64,000 nt of DNA from Corythoichthys intestinalis (taxonomy: Eukaryota > Chordata > Actinopteri > Syngnathiformes > Syngnathidae), in contig NC_080408.1 in the NCBI RefSeq assembly GCF_030265065.1, positions 42,186,501 to 42,250,500 of the forward strand, written 5' to 3'. Below the pieces are notes generated by a model. That model ran no database searches. It was not told the DNA's origin and saw nothing but the letters and a program-made list of their open reading frames with translations. Made by a program: the position numbers and the translations under genes. This document shows, in pieces, positions 20,431-32,400 of the stretch (the first letter of the stretch is position 1; each line of letters opens with the position of its first letter).

Positions 20431-21686
20431 AGTTTTTCTTTTTATATATATTTTTTTTGTTTGAAGCAACTTATTTGATTGAATAATAAAGACACAAATG
20501 TTCTAGCCAAAATGTGGCTCAAACGAAAACAACATAACTTCTATGGAAAAATTTGTTTCAATCAAGAAAAATAGTTTTCAAATGCTTTTTTTGTCTCAAA
20601 TTTATTTTTGCAATCAAAAACAATTTTTTTTGTTGAAGTGACTTTTTTGGGATTAAAAGTATATACTGTATTTTGATTGATGCAACTTTGTTTTTGATAG
20701 AAGTAACTTTGTTTTTTGATTGAATAACAAAAACACAAATCTACCTCCATCGTTATTGAGAGAGAAAGAAATTAAGGAAGCTTTAAAACTAAAAGCCACC
20801 GGGGAGTCTGTTTTTTTTTTTTTTTTTAATATTTATATTTCATTACATAGACATGCCTCGTAGGGAAAGGAGATTGAGGGATAAAAAAAAGGAGTTGGAT
20901 GAGGCTGCTAAAGGCAGTGGATACCTCATCAGCTGGGTGAATAGCAGACCTGGTTAGAACAAGTTTGCAAGGATAGTCGGGTATTAAATACGATTATAAA
21001 CACAATTACAATGTTATTTGTCTATAAGATTTTATGTCATTGCTTTATTAATCATTAGGTGCTAGAGTTGTTAAGTATGGATAATAATGAAAAAATAGTT
21101 TTGAGAAAACTACTGTTGGTGGCTCAGTGACCATCTGATGTGGTTTGTTCTCAGATGTACAAGTTGAGGAAGGAAGTTTTGATGCAGAGGTTGAAGGAAG
21201 AAAAGAGGCAGACTGACTGAGTCACAGCCAGAAAGTGTTGATGACAGTCTTGATTTCTATTCACTATTGCCCCCTCCCAATTAAAGTATGTCACAGTCGC
21301 AGCCAATTATTATCTAAAGCTGGTTAAAATTGAAGTTATGTTGTTTTAAGGTGTATTAAATACTTGTTCATGTGCCCCTTTTGATGTACAAGCACCCGCC
21401 CCTCTACCGGTCTCTGCACGGCCCTGCTGAAACACAGTGTGGGTCGACAGAGCTCAATATTTTGTTGGGGTGTACAGTGTACTGGAACATATTTCCTGAT
21501 TTTCCTCCACACCCTTCTCACCTTTTTAACCCCTGACCCATTTTCATGCCTGTGTGGCGCGCATTGCCGTTTATCTATGCAGACATCCATTTTATTGTCA
21601 TTACAATCCGGCAACCTGGGGAATGACGTTGAACCTGCTTTGTGATGATTGGTGCTCAAACTTGCTTGGAAAATAGATGCACGAAA

Positions 21687-21827
21687 ATGTCGAAGAGAAT
21701 TTATCTTTCTGGAGCAGAGAAACAAAAGAAGAAGAAAATCGGAGAAGAAAAGAAACAACACTATCAATTGTATCAAATTGTATCTATCCCTGTTGATGTC
21801 GTTGTTGTGCAAGACACTCTGACTTGA
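21687..21827 (+). pseudogene. hAT transposase N-terminus fragment
   Basis: Encodes MSKRIYLSGAEKQKKKKIGE and continues lysine-rich. The SGAEKRKKK-type start is characteristic of the TTF/ZMYM-like hAT transposases of fish. Only about 45 residues remain in frame; the BED/TTF finger, DDE core and dimerisation region are absent, so it is a relic. Confidence 0.55.
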
Positions 21828-22074
21828 ACGTTGTTGTCAGCTGAGCTTGTCAATATGTCGTACTGGTAATTGCCATTAGCCGCAGGGCGATGGCCCGGAG
21901 CGAATCAAGTAAAGCAGAGCAAGTTGTCACCTGTCGGCAACGGCAAATGTACGGCTTCCGCTGATTGTAGTAAAACGAAAAATTGGCATAATATGCATTT
22001 GAAATTTTGGGCCAAAAATATGGGCCCCTTGGCATTATTTTGCTTAGGGCCCCCAAATGGCCCTGAGTAGAAGT

Positions 22075-23360
22075 AATGTGACAAATGGGGGAGGAATGTA
22101 GCAAAAGTGTTGCGATAAATAGAACGCCTCTACCCGATTGGTCCGCGGGGGACGCACAACCGTTTTAGGGTATGCAATCGGGTTTACATTGATTGATTTT
22201 GCTCGGTTTACTTGGGAGTTGGGACACATGAACCGTCCACCAGGATGAAAATACGCTCGCTATCGAAGTTCTCTGACTCGAAACTTGTGAACTCTTTAAA
22301 AAAGTTTCTTTCACAACTTTTGTTTACCTGTTTACTTTTTTTTAAAGCAATTCAACAACAACAAACAAAGACACTGTACTTACACATATCTACACATTCA
22401 AGACAGACATAGAACAGCAAATCAAAAAGAAAACATGTTAACACAAAATAAAGATTATCTAGAGTACAATATGCCAAGTTTTGTCAGGCAAAAGATTCCT
22501 GTACACCTTCATCCTCCTCCAGTCCGTGGATCATCACTCGCAACAACAAACATTGGGGTTGCTGGTAGAGAGATTGTAGCACTTGAACATTACAGTAAAG
22601 TATAGCTCTGCGCATCATCTTACATAAGGGCCCGTCCGCACCCCCAGGACCTCCCACCCCAAGCTCCGCTCCTGTCTCTCAAAAATGTTAATCTAGTAAA
22701 GGGTTTATTTTCAGCTGATGAAACACCATCCGAAATATGATAGAAAAGATTTAATGGAGCCTATTCTTAGCTTAGATTGATTTGAAATAACGGGTATGAA
22801 GTATAACAACAGATGTATATCACAGATTCTAACTAGAAATAACAAAATAGTTCAAAGGGGATTTTTATTCCCCCTGAACTCCCAAATTACATACAATGGA
22901 AAAGAGCTTGGCTTTTACCATAAAAGTACTGTATCACTCATAAAACCAAGGTTGTATATTTCAATTTTTTGTTTGTTTGTTTGTTTGTTTGTTTGTTTTA
23001 CATAAGATCAATCCGTCTCTACATTTTTGGGCCAAATTTATTTACTTTAGTGATGTGTGCTATTTCTGTGGAAATTATATTGAAACAATTTAAGTATTTA
23101 TCATTTCATTGTGTGAAAACCAAACTAGCAGCTGGGAGGGTCATGAGGGTTATTTTTGTTAAGACTCCCTTAAAATTTAAATATGTTAGATGTTACAATA
23201 CTAACCATAGGGATAATCATTTTCAATATTTAATTCACTTTGTAAATCTTTATGTCTATGTTTTTTAATCCGCAAACCAGTTTTCCAAAACACCCCATTA
23301 TTTGAATTTTTTTAACCAGAATTGGATTTTACACAGAGATCCATAAAACTAATTAGAAAT
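22075..23360. other. AT-rich intergenic DNA, no gene recognised
   Basis: Contains a TTTG tetranucleotide run (about 22967-22998) and short unassigned stretches. No coding region or repeat end was identified with confidence. Confidence 0.5.
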
Positions 23361-23361
23361 T

Positions 23362-23363
<2 letters not shown>

Positions 23364-23433
<70 letters not shown>
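23364..23433. repeat. TA dinucleotide microsatellite
   Basis: About 35 uninterrupted TA units. Confidence 0.95.
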
Positions 23434-23434
<1 letters not shown>

Positions 23435-23900
23435 GCCGCCAGATATCAATTAAGCGAATGCTGAACTTGAGGAGTAATGTTCTGTAATGACAGATCTCAG
23501 CTACTCTCAAGTTTAACCAGTTTGCATTATTTTATTGCAATGTTTTTCTTTATTCAGATTTATTTCAAGACTACAGTTACAGTTAGACCTCACTTTGGTT
23601 AATACAGTTATTGCAAATTTTGTTTTTTTATCACAATAGGTTTATTTACATTTCAAAAACCAGAAGCCATTCATTTACAAATGTGATTGCACTTTAGTTT
23701 ACATATTTAAATGTTCAGATATTAAGATTTAAATGAGGCAAAATAACATGTTTTTTTCTCAAACATATTGTTATAATCATTTGTTTCAGATGTACTGTAA
23801 TTATTTTCTGTCTGTACAAAAATTAATTTGGTGTTCAAAAAGTCTTTTTTCAAACTTGAGTCTTGAAAAAGAGGGGGCCGTCTTATATTCGGGCCTATAC

Positions 23901-24058
<158 letters not shown>

Positions 24059-24103
24059 TATTTAGATGTTGTTTTCCATGAAGCCAATGGTTTAAAAAGG
24101 TTT

Positions 24104-24179
24104 ATCTATTCTATTGTATTCTATTCTATTCTATTCTATTCTATTCTATTCTATTCTATTCTATTCTATTCTATTCTAT
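24104..24179. repeat. ATTCT pentanucleotide microsatellite
   Basis: About 14-15 tandem TATTC units, 46 bp after the tetranucleotide array. Confidence 0.95.
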
Positions 24180-24679
24180 AGTCTACGTGTTGTCACGTAT
24201 TCTCGATTCGTTTCCTCTTTTTTTATTTTTTTTTTATTTTTATTTTTATTCATTTTTTATTACATAATTACGATTGACCACAGTTGTATACAGTAATACT
24301 TGTCAAACACAGTCGTGTTTACAAAGCAGATGACTGCTTTGAAATGTAAGTTTGAATAAAGTTTCTTGGGGGCGGGCAAACAAACAAACAAAACAGGTCG
24401 GCTCGCTGAACGTGAATGTGCTACTTCAGTTGCATTAAACAAAAAAAAAAGTTACATATAAGGTATCGCATTTGCGCAAAACATTTGTAGTTTGACGGTA
24501 ACATTCAGGCATCATCACAGCAAAAGTGATCTCATTGGAACGTGATCATCATAGTACTTTTATCATCTGCCCTCATAAGGGGTGACTTAATGCGTTTCTG
24601 ATTTTAAAAGGTAACATTTATAGTACACGCGAATTTGGCCTTGAAGGGCATCAGTACAGTTGAAAGACGTCTGAAAACT

Positions 24680-25044
24680 CCCAGCTCTAGTGACGACTCC
24701 GAATGCTGCATGATATCACGTGACTCTCTTGCACAGCTGAGGATGTTGAGGCTTGCCCGATGCTAGCTCGTTAGCTACGCTAGCTTTGTCTGGTAATCCT
24801 TGGAGGCACTTTACGCTTTCCTTGACACGTTTTTAATCCAAAACGCCAAGGGGGAACACTCAACGAACAATGGCAGTGTCGCAGGGCGTGATGGATTCTG
24901 CTGTGTTACCTCTCACCAACCGCTATTGGTTCGATGTCAATGTCATATTTTGCAACTAGGGCTGACCAGTTAGCTTCCTGTCGTCTGCTGTTTTGCTTTC
25001 ACACACAAGCCAAGGCCGAACGACAAAGGGGAAGGCTGAAGAGG
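24680..25044 (+). promoter_or_regulatory. marchf2: Candidate marchf2 promoter and 5' non-coding exon
   Basis: Relatively GC/CpG-richer DNA with an E-box (ATCACGTGAC near 24716) leads to a possible splice donor GAGG/GTGAGC at 25044/25045, about 1.1 kb before the coding exon whose acceptor (TTGTTCAG) ends at 26132. No TATA box. The placement is inferred from position and splice motif only. Confidence 0.35.
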
Positions 25045-26220
25045 GTGAGCTGAATTTAAACTTGCCATTTGCTTATGACTATTTGTCAATTTTATTGGTG
25101 AAAACGATAAATATTAACGAGCCGATCGACTGCTCGATGTAGTTTTCGTGAAATGAAATTGCATTAGCTTTTGGAGCCTGTTGGTGAGTGACACTGACGT
25201 TCGTGTTGTGTCAAATTCTGTCACTGTCAACAGGCTAAGCGCGATTTTACACCTATGGTACACATAAATATACAGTTGCACATAGAAGATGTATACGCAT
25301 ACACACATGTTAATATAAAGTACATGTATGTATGTCATGGACACACTGATTACAACTGTACTGTACAAACAATACAAATCTTAGATCTCTTGCCTCAGTT
25401 ACAGCAAACTGATTATATTTGTTTAATCAACATAGCCCATTAAAAAACGTGAAATCTCTATTTACTTTGCAAAAACAATTTTCTGACATTATTCAAAACA
25501 GTTACTCGACCAGAATCTTTTTTAGCATTTTCGGTAGTCTATTTAAAAATAATTTCCTGTTATCGTGGAGAGGGATGGTATTTTTTTCTTCTCCTTAATG
25601 TATTTGCTGCCCAAATCATTCACTACCAAACATGATGTCGCAGGATATCCCCTTTTTTTCAGGGGCCACAGAATATTGTGTTGTTTGGCTACATGAACAC
25701 AGAACTTAACAAAAAGAAAGGTTATTAGATTCCCATCTTTCATTAAAAAACTACTCTTTGGTCCTTTAGTTATGAGCAGTTAAGCATTCTTTGGCAGTGA
25801 ATGAGTTAAATGTAAGTGTGTTTGCACACAGTTTTGTTTAAAATAATTAAACTCACCACAGCTGTAAAGTTTTATCAAATCAATTACATTATTATTGCAT
25901 TATTATTATTTTTTTACGTATTGTAACGTATTATTTACTATGGTGTTTAAATTATTAATAATTTAACAACCTATAAACATGTTTTATCACAAGAAAACAT
26001 GAGTAGCACAATTGTCTCGCCAGGTTTGTGGTTTTATGACAAATACGACTATGCAAATTCAACTTAAGGACCATCTTATTCATGTATATTACATTAAAAT
26101 GTTAATGTCATCCATGTGATGTCATTGTTCAGTAGGTGGACAGGGGCTGAGAATCAGCTTTTGAACCACTACAGACTCTTCTCGCCTCTGGTCTTCCTCC
26201 CTGTCAACCCCAGCAGAGCC

Positions 26221-26408
26221 ATGTCATCATCATCAGGGTGCTGCCACCTCCCTGGCTCTCTATGTGATTATTCAGGGAACACAGAATCAGAGTCCTCGAA
26301 GGATTCCGAAGAGTCTGATTCAACTGCACAGGCTCAGTACATTGCCAAGGTTACGGCGAAAGATGGCCACCCACTCTCCACCATTGTTAAAGCTGTGAGC
26401 CTGCAAAG
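26221..26408 (+). CDS. marchf2: marchf2 coding exon 1
   Basis: From ATG ([16 protein letters not shown]) to VKAVSLQ; donor GTAAGC. An acceptor TTGTTCAG at 26132 suggests the exon starts at 26133 with 88 nt of 5' UTR. Confidence 0.95.
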
Positions 26409-29400
26409 GTAAGCGCAGGAATATGGCGGCCTTGTTAAGATGTCAAATAATTCTAACAAAAACTGCCTCTTTATAACGTGTCCGTAGTGATTAGTTAATT
26501 CTAACAAAAAATGATTTTTATACTGTCCTCAGTGATGTGGGCATGTGCCGGATTTGCCATGAAGGCGGTGGAGGAGAGACGCTGCTTTCTCCGTGCGAAT
26601 GCACTGGCACGCTAGGGAAAGTGCACAAGAGCTGCTTGGAGAAGTGGCTGTCTTCCTCCAATACAAGCTACTGTGAACTTTGCCACACCGAGTTCACCAT
26701 TGAGCGGAGGCCACAACCCCTCACACAGGTCAGAAGGATTTTAGCTATTAGGTCAGAGAACACTCATTTATTGTGTCTTGGATGTTGCAGTCCCATTAAC
26801 ATAGAAAATTGCTTAAAAATCAACGATGAGGTGGTTGTCAATATAGTGGGGTTTAATGGCAAATTCTTTTTATTAATTACATTTGAGTTCTTGTCAGTGA
26901 TGAAAGCGGTCTGGAATGGTGCTATGAACTAGGGCTGAACGATATTTGAAAAAACTGACATTGCGACTTCTTGAGCGTTTGCAATATCTTGGGATATACA
27001 GTGGTATGAAAAAGTATCTGAACCTTTTGGAATTTATCACATTTCTGCATAAAATCACTATCAAATATGATCTGATCTTTGTCAAAATCACACAGATGAA
27101 AAAACTGTCAGCTTTAACTAAAATCCCCCAAACATTAAGAGGTTTTCATGTTTTAATGAGGCTAGTGTGCAAACAATGATAGAAGGGGGGAAAAATAAGT
27201 GAACACTCACATTAAATATTTTGTGGCCTCATCTTTGGCAGCAATACCTTCAACCAGACGCTTCCTGTAGCTGCAGATCAGTCTGGCAGGACTAATCTTG
27301 GCCCATTGTTCTCTACAAAACTGCTCTAGTTCAGTCAGATTCCGGGGATGTCTGCCATGAATCGCCGTCTTTAGGTCATGCCACAGCACCCAATAGGGTT
27401 AAAGTCTGGACGTTGACTTGGCCACTCCAGAACGTGTATTTTGCACCTCATACCCTCTGTGAAGTATGGGGGTGGGTCATGCTGTGGGGCTGTTTCGCTT
27501 CCAAAGGCCCTGGGAACCTTGTTAGGGTGCATGGCATCATGAATGCTTTGAAATACCAGGACATTTTAAATCAAAATCTGTTGCCCTCTCCCCGAAAGCT
27601 GAAGATGGGTTGTCACTGGGTCTTTCACCAAGACAATGACCCTAAACATATGGCCAAATCTACACAGAAATGGTTCACCAGACACAAAATCAAGCTCCTC
27701 CCATGGCTATCTCAGTCCCCAGACCTCAACCCCATTGAAAACCTGTGGGGTGAGCTGAAGAGGAGAGTACAGAGGAGAGGACCTAGGTCTCTGGATGATT
27801 TAGAGAGATTCTGCAAAGAGGAATGGCTGAAGATCCCTCTTTCTGTCTTTTCCCATCTTGTGAAACATTATAGGAGAAGATTAGGTGCTGTTTTGTTGGC
27901 AAAAGGGGGTTGTACAAAGTATTAAAGCTGTAATGTGAAGTAATTTCATAACATGCCAAATAGGGTCACAATTAAAGTAATTAAACATTGTCCAACAAAT
28001 AAAGCATGAAAAAATAGTTTATATGTTGTATATTTGACAAAATAATCGCGTTTCCGAAGTTCGAGCCTGAAAGGGGACGAACCCGGAAGTGATACGTCAC
28101 ACCGAGAACAGCGATGGCAACGCTCCATACGGCCGCTATACAAAGCCCTTCAAACAATGATTCAAACAGCGATATAAGCGATAGATCGAGCGCAAGGGAG
28201 GAGATCCAAGTTTTTGAAGAGTTGGAGGAAGAGGAGGAGGTTGGAATTTTATGTTGGACCGTACATGGGATATTAGCCAGAAGCTAATCAGGATGCAAAC
28301 TATGTGCTCAGACTACTTGACATGGAATGGAGACAAGACCCATCGAGATTACAAGATTGGTAAGATATAGGCTGTTATTATTTTCATGATTTGAAGATGC
28401 AGGCATTTGCACATAATTTTATGTTTTTGTCTATTTGATGACATTGTTTAAAAAAATAGTAATCAGACTGCATGTTCATTTTGGCAGATCCGGCAGCGCT
28501 CATGCATGTAAAATAATAACATAAAAACGTTGGGGGGGGGGGTGAGTCGTTGATAGCTTTCTCCACTTTATTGTGGCAACAAGAAGAAAACAAAATAATA
28601 GCGGACTGCCGCCACATTCGACCGCGATGTTTTGCTTCTCGCTCATCTCAGCCTCGCGTGGTACTACCAGCTACTAGTACTTCCAGTCCCAGCGTCTCTT
28701 AAACGGATCATGCATAGTGTCTTGTTATGAGCGTTTTGTTGACAAAGGTATCGAACACACGACGTGCTTACAACTTTGTTTCTTTATTAACACATGGAGC
28801 TAACAGTAGCTGGGGCTTTCGGCAGTAAGTGGCGTCTAATGGCGTGAGGAAATGTAGTTTTTTCACACAAGCGAACGGATTACAAAGCACCACTTCAGTG
28901 TTGTCCCGAGACTACATTTCCCATGATTAACTGCGTGACTTGAGCCGCTCTCTGATTCGCTGCGAGATTGACTCAATGCCAACACGCTTGCTGTCACCTG
29001 TCAGCGGCTCTCGCGAAACATAAACTAGAAGGCTATCAAGCGATCACCATGAAAGAAACGCCTCTACAAATGCAATGCAATGCTTGAAGCATGCAGGTGG
29101 AAATATATAATACAAATACAAATAAATGTGCACAAACTCACCGGCGTTGTAAACCTGCCGCTGTCAACGCTCTGGGAGGTCGCATTTCACAGCATTCTGC
29201 CACGGTCGGTCCTCCTCGCCAGCTGTTTGCTCGCCATTCACGCTCGTTTGCATTTGATCGCTAGTCTGATACACTCCCGCTTTTTCGGTGAGTTCTTTTG
29301 TGTTTATTCGTTATTTGATTGTTTTTGTTCACCACTGTAAATAAGAGCACTGAAGCAATAGGTGTAAGTCACCATTTCTGTTCAACTCGTTTTCTCCTGT

Positions 29401-32400
29401 TTTGTTTAGCGTAAGAAGCTAGGTTAGTGGCAGTCTTTTTTTTGTTCTTTTTCATGATCAGGGTTTAGTTAGCGGGTGGGGTTCAAGTGTAGATTCCTTT
29501 TGTTTGTTGTTTTGGCCTGGGCTTACCCTGAAGCCGCGCTTCATCCACATTTTGTGCAAATTCATTGCGAGTTTGATTGTTGTGTAAATAAATTTGTGCC
29601 ACTTGTGAAATTGTGTGGCTCGTTTTATGTTACGCTCTTCGCGAGCCGTCCTTGGGACGTAACACTAGCGAACACAACAACAACTATGCCACGACTATTG
29701 CCACGAGTTGGCTTTCGGCTAACGTCGCTAGCTTCTACTGTACATTCCACAACAGTTGGCAGCTCTGCTTTGACAAAGTCATCAGTCATCTATCCAAAAA
29801 ATCACACTTACTTTTTGGCAAATACTTGATCATAAGCAGACCGGTTAAGGAAGCAGGCATCTTCGAAGTGTTTGCAGCAGAGAAGACTACTTGGTGATGG
29901 CGTGAAATTAATTCGCTTCGTGCGAACGAAAGATGTCCATTTACGTGCCCTGCTATCCTTTGGCCACTCATACAACTTTTTGTTTGAGTGAGAACAAAAC
30001 ATCGCCACACACCGCTGTGGGATCTTACCGAGAAGCAATGCAACAAACAATACTGTTCTATGGCGGACTTCCCTCGCACTTCCCGGTGTGACGTAATTTC
30101 CGAAGATTTCCGAAGATTGCCGAAGAAAAGCATTTTCGTTGTCAAGGGCGTTGCTATGTGTTAAACAAAGAATCTGGAAGGGTTGCGTAAAAAAAAAAAA
30201 AGAAAATATGCTTATAATTGTTTAACCATTGATATTATTAAAAAAAAAAAATGGTTGGCCAACCTTAGTTCACATTTCCCCTTTAACACCAGGGGTGCTA
30301 ATAATTGTGACACACATTATTTGATGTCAAACAATTATTTCTTTATGTGGGACTTTTTTCCCACTGAATAAATGCACTTTTGTTGAAGGTTTCCATTAAG
30401 GTCCCATATTATTTAGAAAAAAAAATTATTAGAGGCTAAAAAACACATAATTATTATAAATCCAATAATTATGGAGGGCACTGTCGTTTCAACCGTCTGA
30501 CAGACGGCCTCAGGTTTTCCTGCAAAACATCCTGATAAACTTTAATTCATTCTACCATTAATGATTACAAATTATCCAGGCCCTGAGGAAGCAAACAGCC
30601 CCAAATCCTGATGCTCTCTCCACCATGCTTCACGGTGGGGATGAGGTGTTGATGTTGGAGAGTTGTTCCAATTTTCTTCCACACATGACATTGTGTGTTA
30701 CTCCTAAACAATTTAACTCTGGTTTCATCAGTCCGCAAAATATTTTGCCAAAACGTCTGTGACCTGTCCAAGTGCCTTTTTGCGAACATTAAACGAGCAA
30801 CAATTTTTTTTTTAGACATCAGTGGGTTCCTCTGTGGAGTTCTCACATGAACACAATTCTTGGCCTTAGTTTTACATATAGTTGATGTGTGCACAGACAT
30901 ATTGGACTGCGAGGGACACTCTAGGGTTATTTTCTTTACCACTCTGAGTATTCTGCGCTGAACTCTTGGCATCATCTTTGGTGGACGGCCACTCCTTGGG
31001 AGAGAAGCGACAGTGCCAAACTCTCCATTTGTAGACAACTTCTCTGACTGTCGATTGATAAACATCCAGATTTTTAGAGATGGTTTTGTATACTTTCCCA
31101 GCTTTATACAAATAAAAAATCCTTCATCGCAGGTCTTCAGACTGCTCTTTTGACCGAGCCATGACGCACATCAGACAACACCTCTCATCAGGACAATTTG
31201 TACTTAACTCTTAACTATTTAAAAAAAAAAAAAAAAAAAAACTTCAAACCACTCATCAGTGATTGGGCACACACCTGACATAAATTGTTTGGTACAAATG
31301 GTTTCAATCGCTCTTTAATGTCCTTAATCAGAGGGTTCACTTATTTTTCCCCCTTCTGTAATTGTTTGCATGCTATCCTCATTAAAACGGACAGATCCAG
31401 TTGAGACCTGTTTAATGGGGATGAACCTAAAAAAAATTCAGCTGCTGATTTGACGACGGCTCTTCTCTTCACACTTGCAAAAACATTGTAAACCATTAAA
31501 AAAACTAGTTATGTTCCTTGCTCCTCCTTTAATGAGGAAATTGCTTCATTTGTATTTCAGACAAAACTTTTGGAATTGGCCGATCCACAAAAAGCATTTT
31601 GCATTCAGCAGTAATGTTTAAACAAATAGTGGCTTCCTAGTCACCTCTGAAGCTCCTGCCTCTTTGTCCTGATTGGCTTGCCAGCAAAAGGCGACTGATC
31701 CACATTAAGCCACAGTATGATGTATTGGTTTGTGGAAGGGCAAAAACATTTGCTCATCATTTGCCGTCAAAAAAAAAAACAACTTTTTGTGACGTTCTTT
31801 GCTGTTTTAATGAGAAAATTAAGCATATTCCTGACAAAACTTCAGAAATAGATCTATCTACAAGTGCAACTGCTTTGCACTCTGACATTGTAGTCAACCA
31901 TAGTTGCTTCATGGTCATTTCTGCAGCTCTTGCCTTGTTCTCCTGATTGGCTCGAACATCAAATGACCGGGGAAGTGGTTGGACAATTGAGGTTTGAAAG
32001 ACTGTACTATATGATGAATCAGGAAGTACCGTCTTGCTTGCAAGGCAAACATGACATTATATATAGCAGAAACGATACTAAATGTATTATTGTCATCATT
32101 TTATATTGCCACTGTTGTCATTTATTAGGCTATCTATTCTGACTCTTAACTACAATGAGGAGTTGGTACCTATCTGCAGTTGTGAGGAACAATCTTTAGA
32201 TGTCATTGATTAAAAAAACCACAAAAAAAACACCAATAATTTCATAAGGCACCACACGACCCATACTCTCATGGTGCATTATGAAAGAAAGAGTTCATGA
32301 AAATCAATATACAGCAAGGTGAACACAAAAAGCTATTTCTAATCTAGAACAAAAGAACTGGCTTCTAACAACAGCAAAAAAATCACATAATTACCATAAT

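Larger units (their letters stand above)
19126..22066. mobile_element. hAT-like transposon, internally deleted
   Basis: Termini AAGGCCGGCCCAGCC (left) and GGGCCCCCAAATGGCCCTGA (right) are of the AGGGCCGGCCC type seen in fish hAT elements. Flanking 8-mers GTAGAAGC (19118-19125) and GTAGAAGT (22067-22074) differ by one base, fitting an 8-bp duplication. Inside are a Tigger-like end (from about 20050), a low-complexity TTTGATTGAAGT-type repeat (20440-20750) and the N-terminus of a hAT transposase at 21687. The catalytic part is missing. Confidence 0.6.
27926..30282. mobile_element. Kolobok-like DNA transposon with TTAA duplication and THAP exon
   Basis: Flanked by TTAA on both sides (27922-27925 and 30283-30286), exactly where the Tc1 element B is interrupted. 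The ends are imperfect inverted repeats: AGCTGTAATGTGAAGTAA on the left, and on the minus strand from the right AAGGGGAAATGTGAACTAAGG. Two gene starts face inward: an acidic protein at about 28113 on plus and a THAP zinc finger at about 30020 on minus. TTAA targets with a THAP domain are features of the Kolobok superfamily; piggyBac also uses TTAA but lacks THAP. Confidence 0.65.
27445..30483 (+). mobile_element. Tc1-like element B inserted in A, 5' part missing
   Basis: Carries the C-terminal half of a Tc1 transposase (27450-27925) and a right end with GGGTGCTAATAATTGTG and a terminal ATAATTATGGAGGGCACTG near 30463-30482, the well-known fish Tc1 terminus. It is itself interrupted at 27926-30282 by a Kolobok-like element. 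It begins in mid-transposase, so it is truncated. Confidence 0.65.
26999..31395 (-). mobile_element. Tc1-like element A (interrupted)
   Basis: The left TIR starts CAGTGGTATGAAAAAGTATC at 26999, shared with elements at 42578 and 61984. Transposase 3' sequence on the minus strand runs 27207-27449, then the element is interrupted and resumes at about 30484 with the 5' part (30484-31160), followed by the family's inner TIR words up to about 31395. The outermost right TIR is missing. Roughly 100 bp of transposase are lost at the interruption. Confidence 0.7.

Noticed and set aside
29080-29829. Plus-strand frames (86 and 117 aa) inside the Kolobok-like element
   Set aside because: No recognisable domain, and they are antisense to or outside the THAP exon; likely chance frames.
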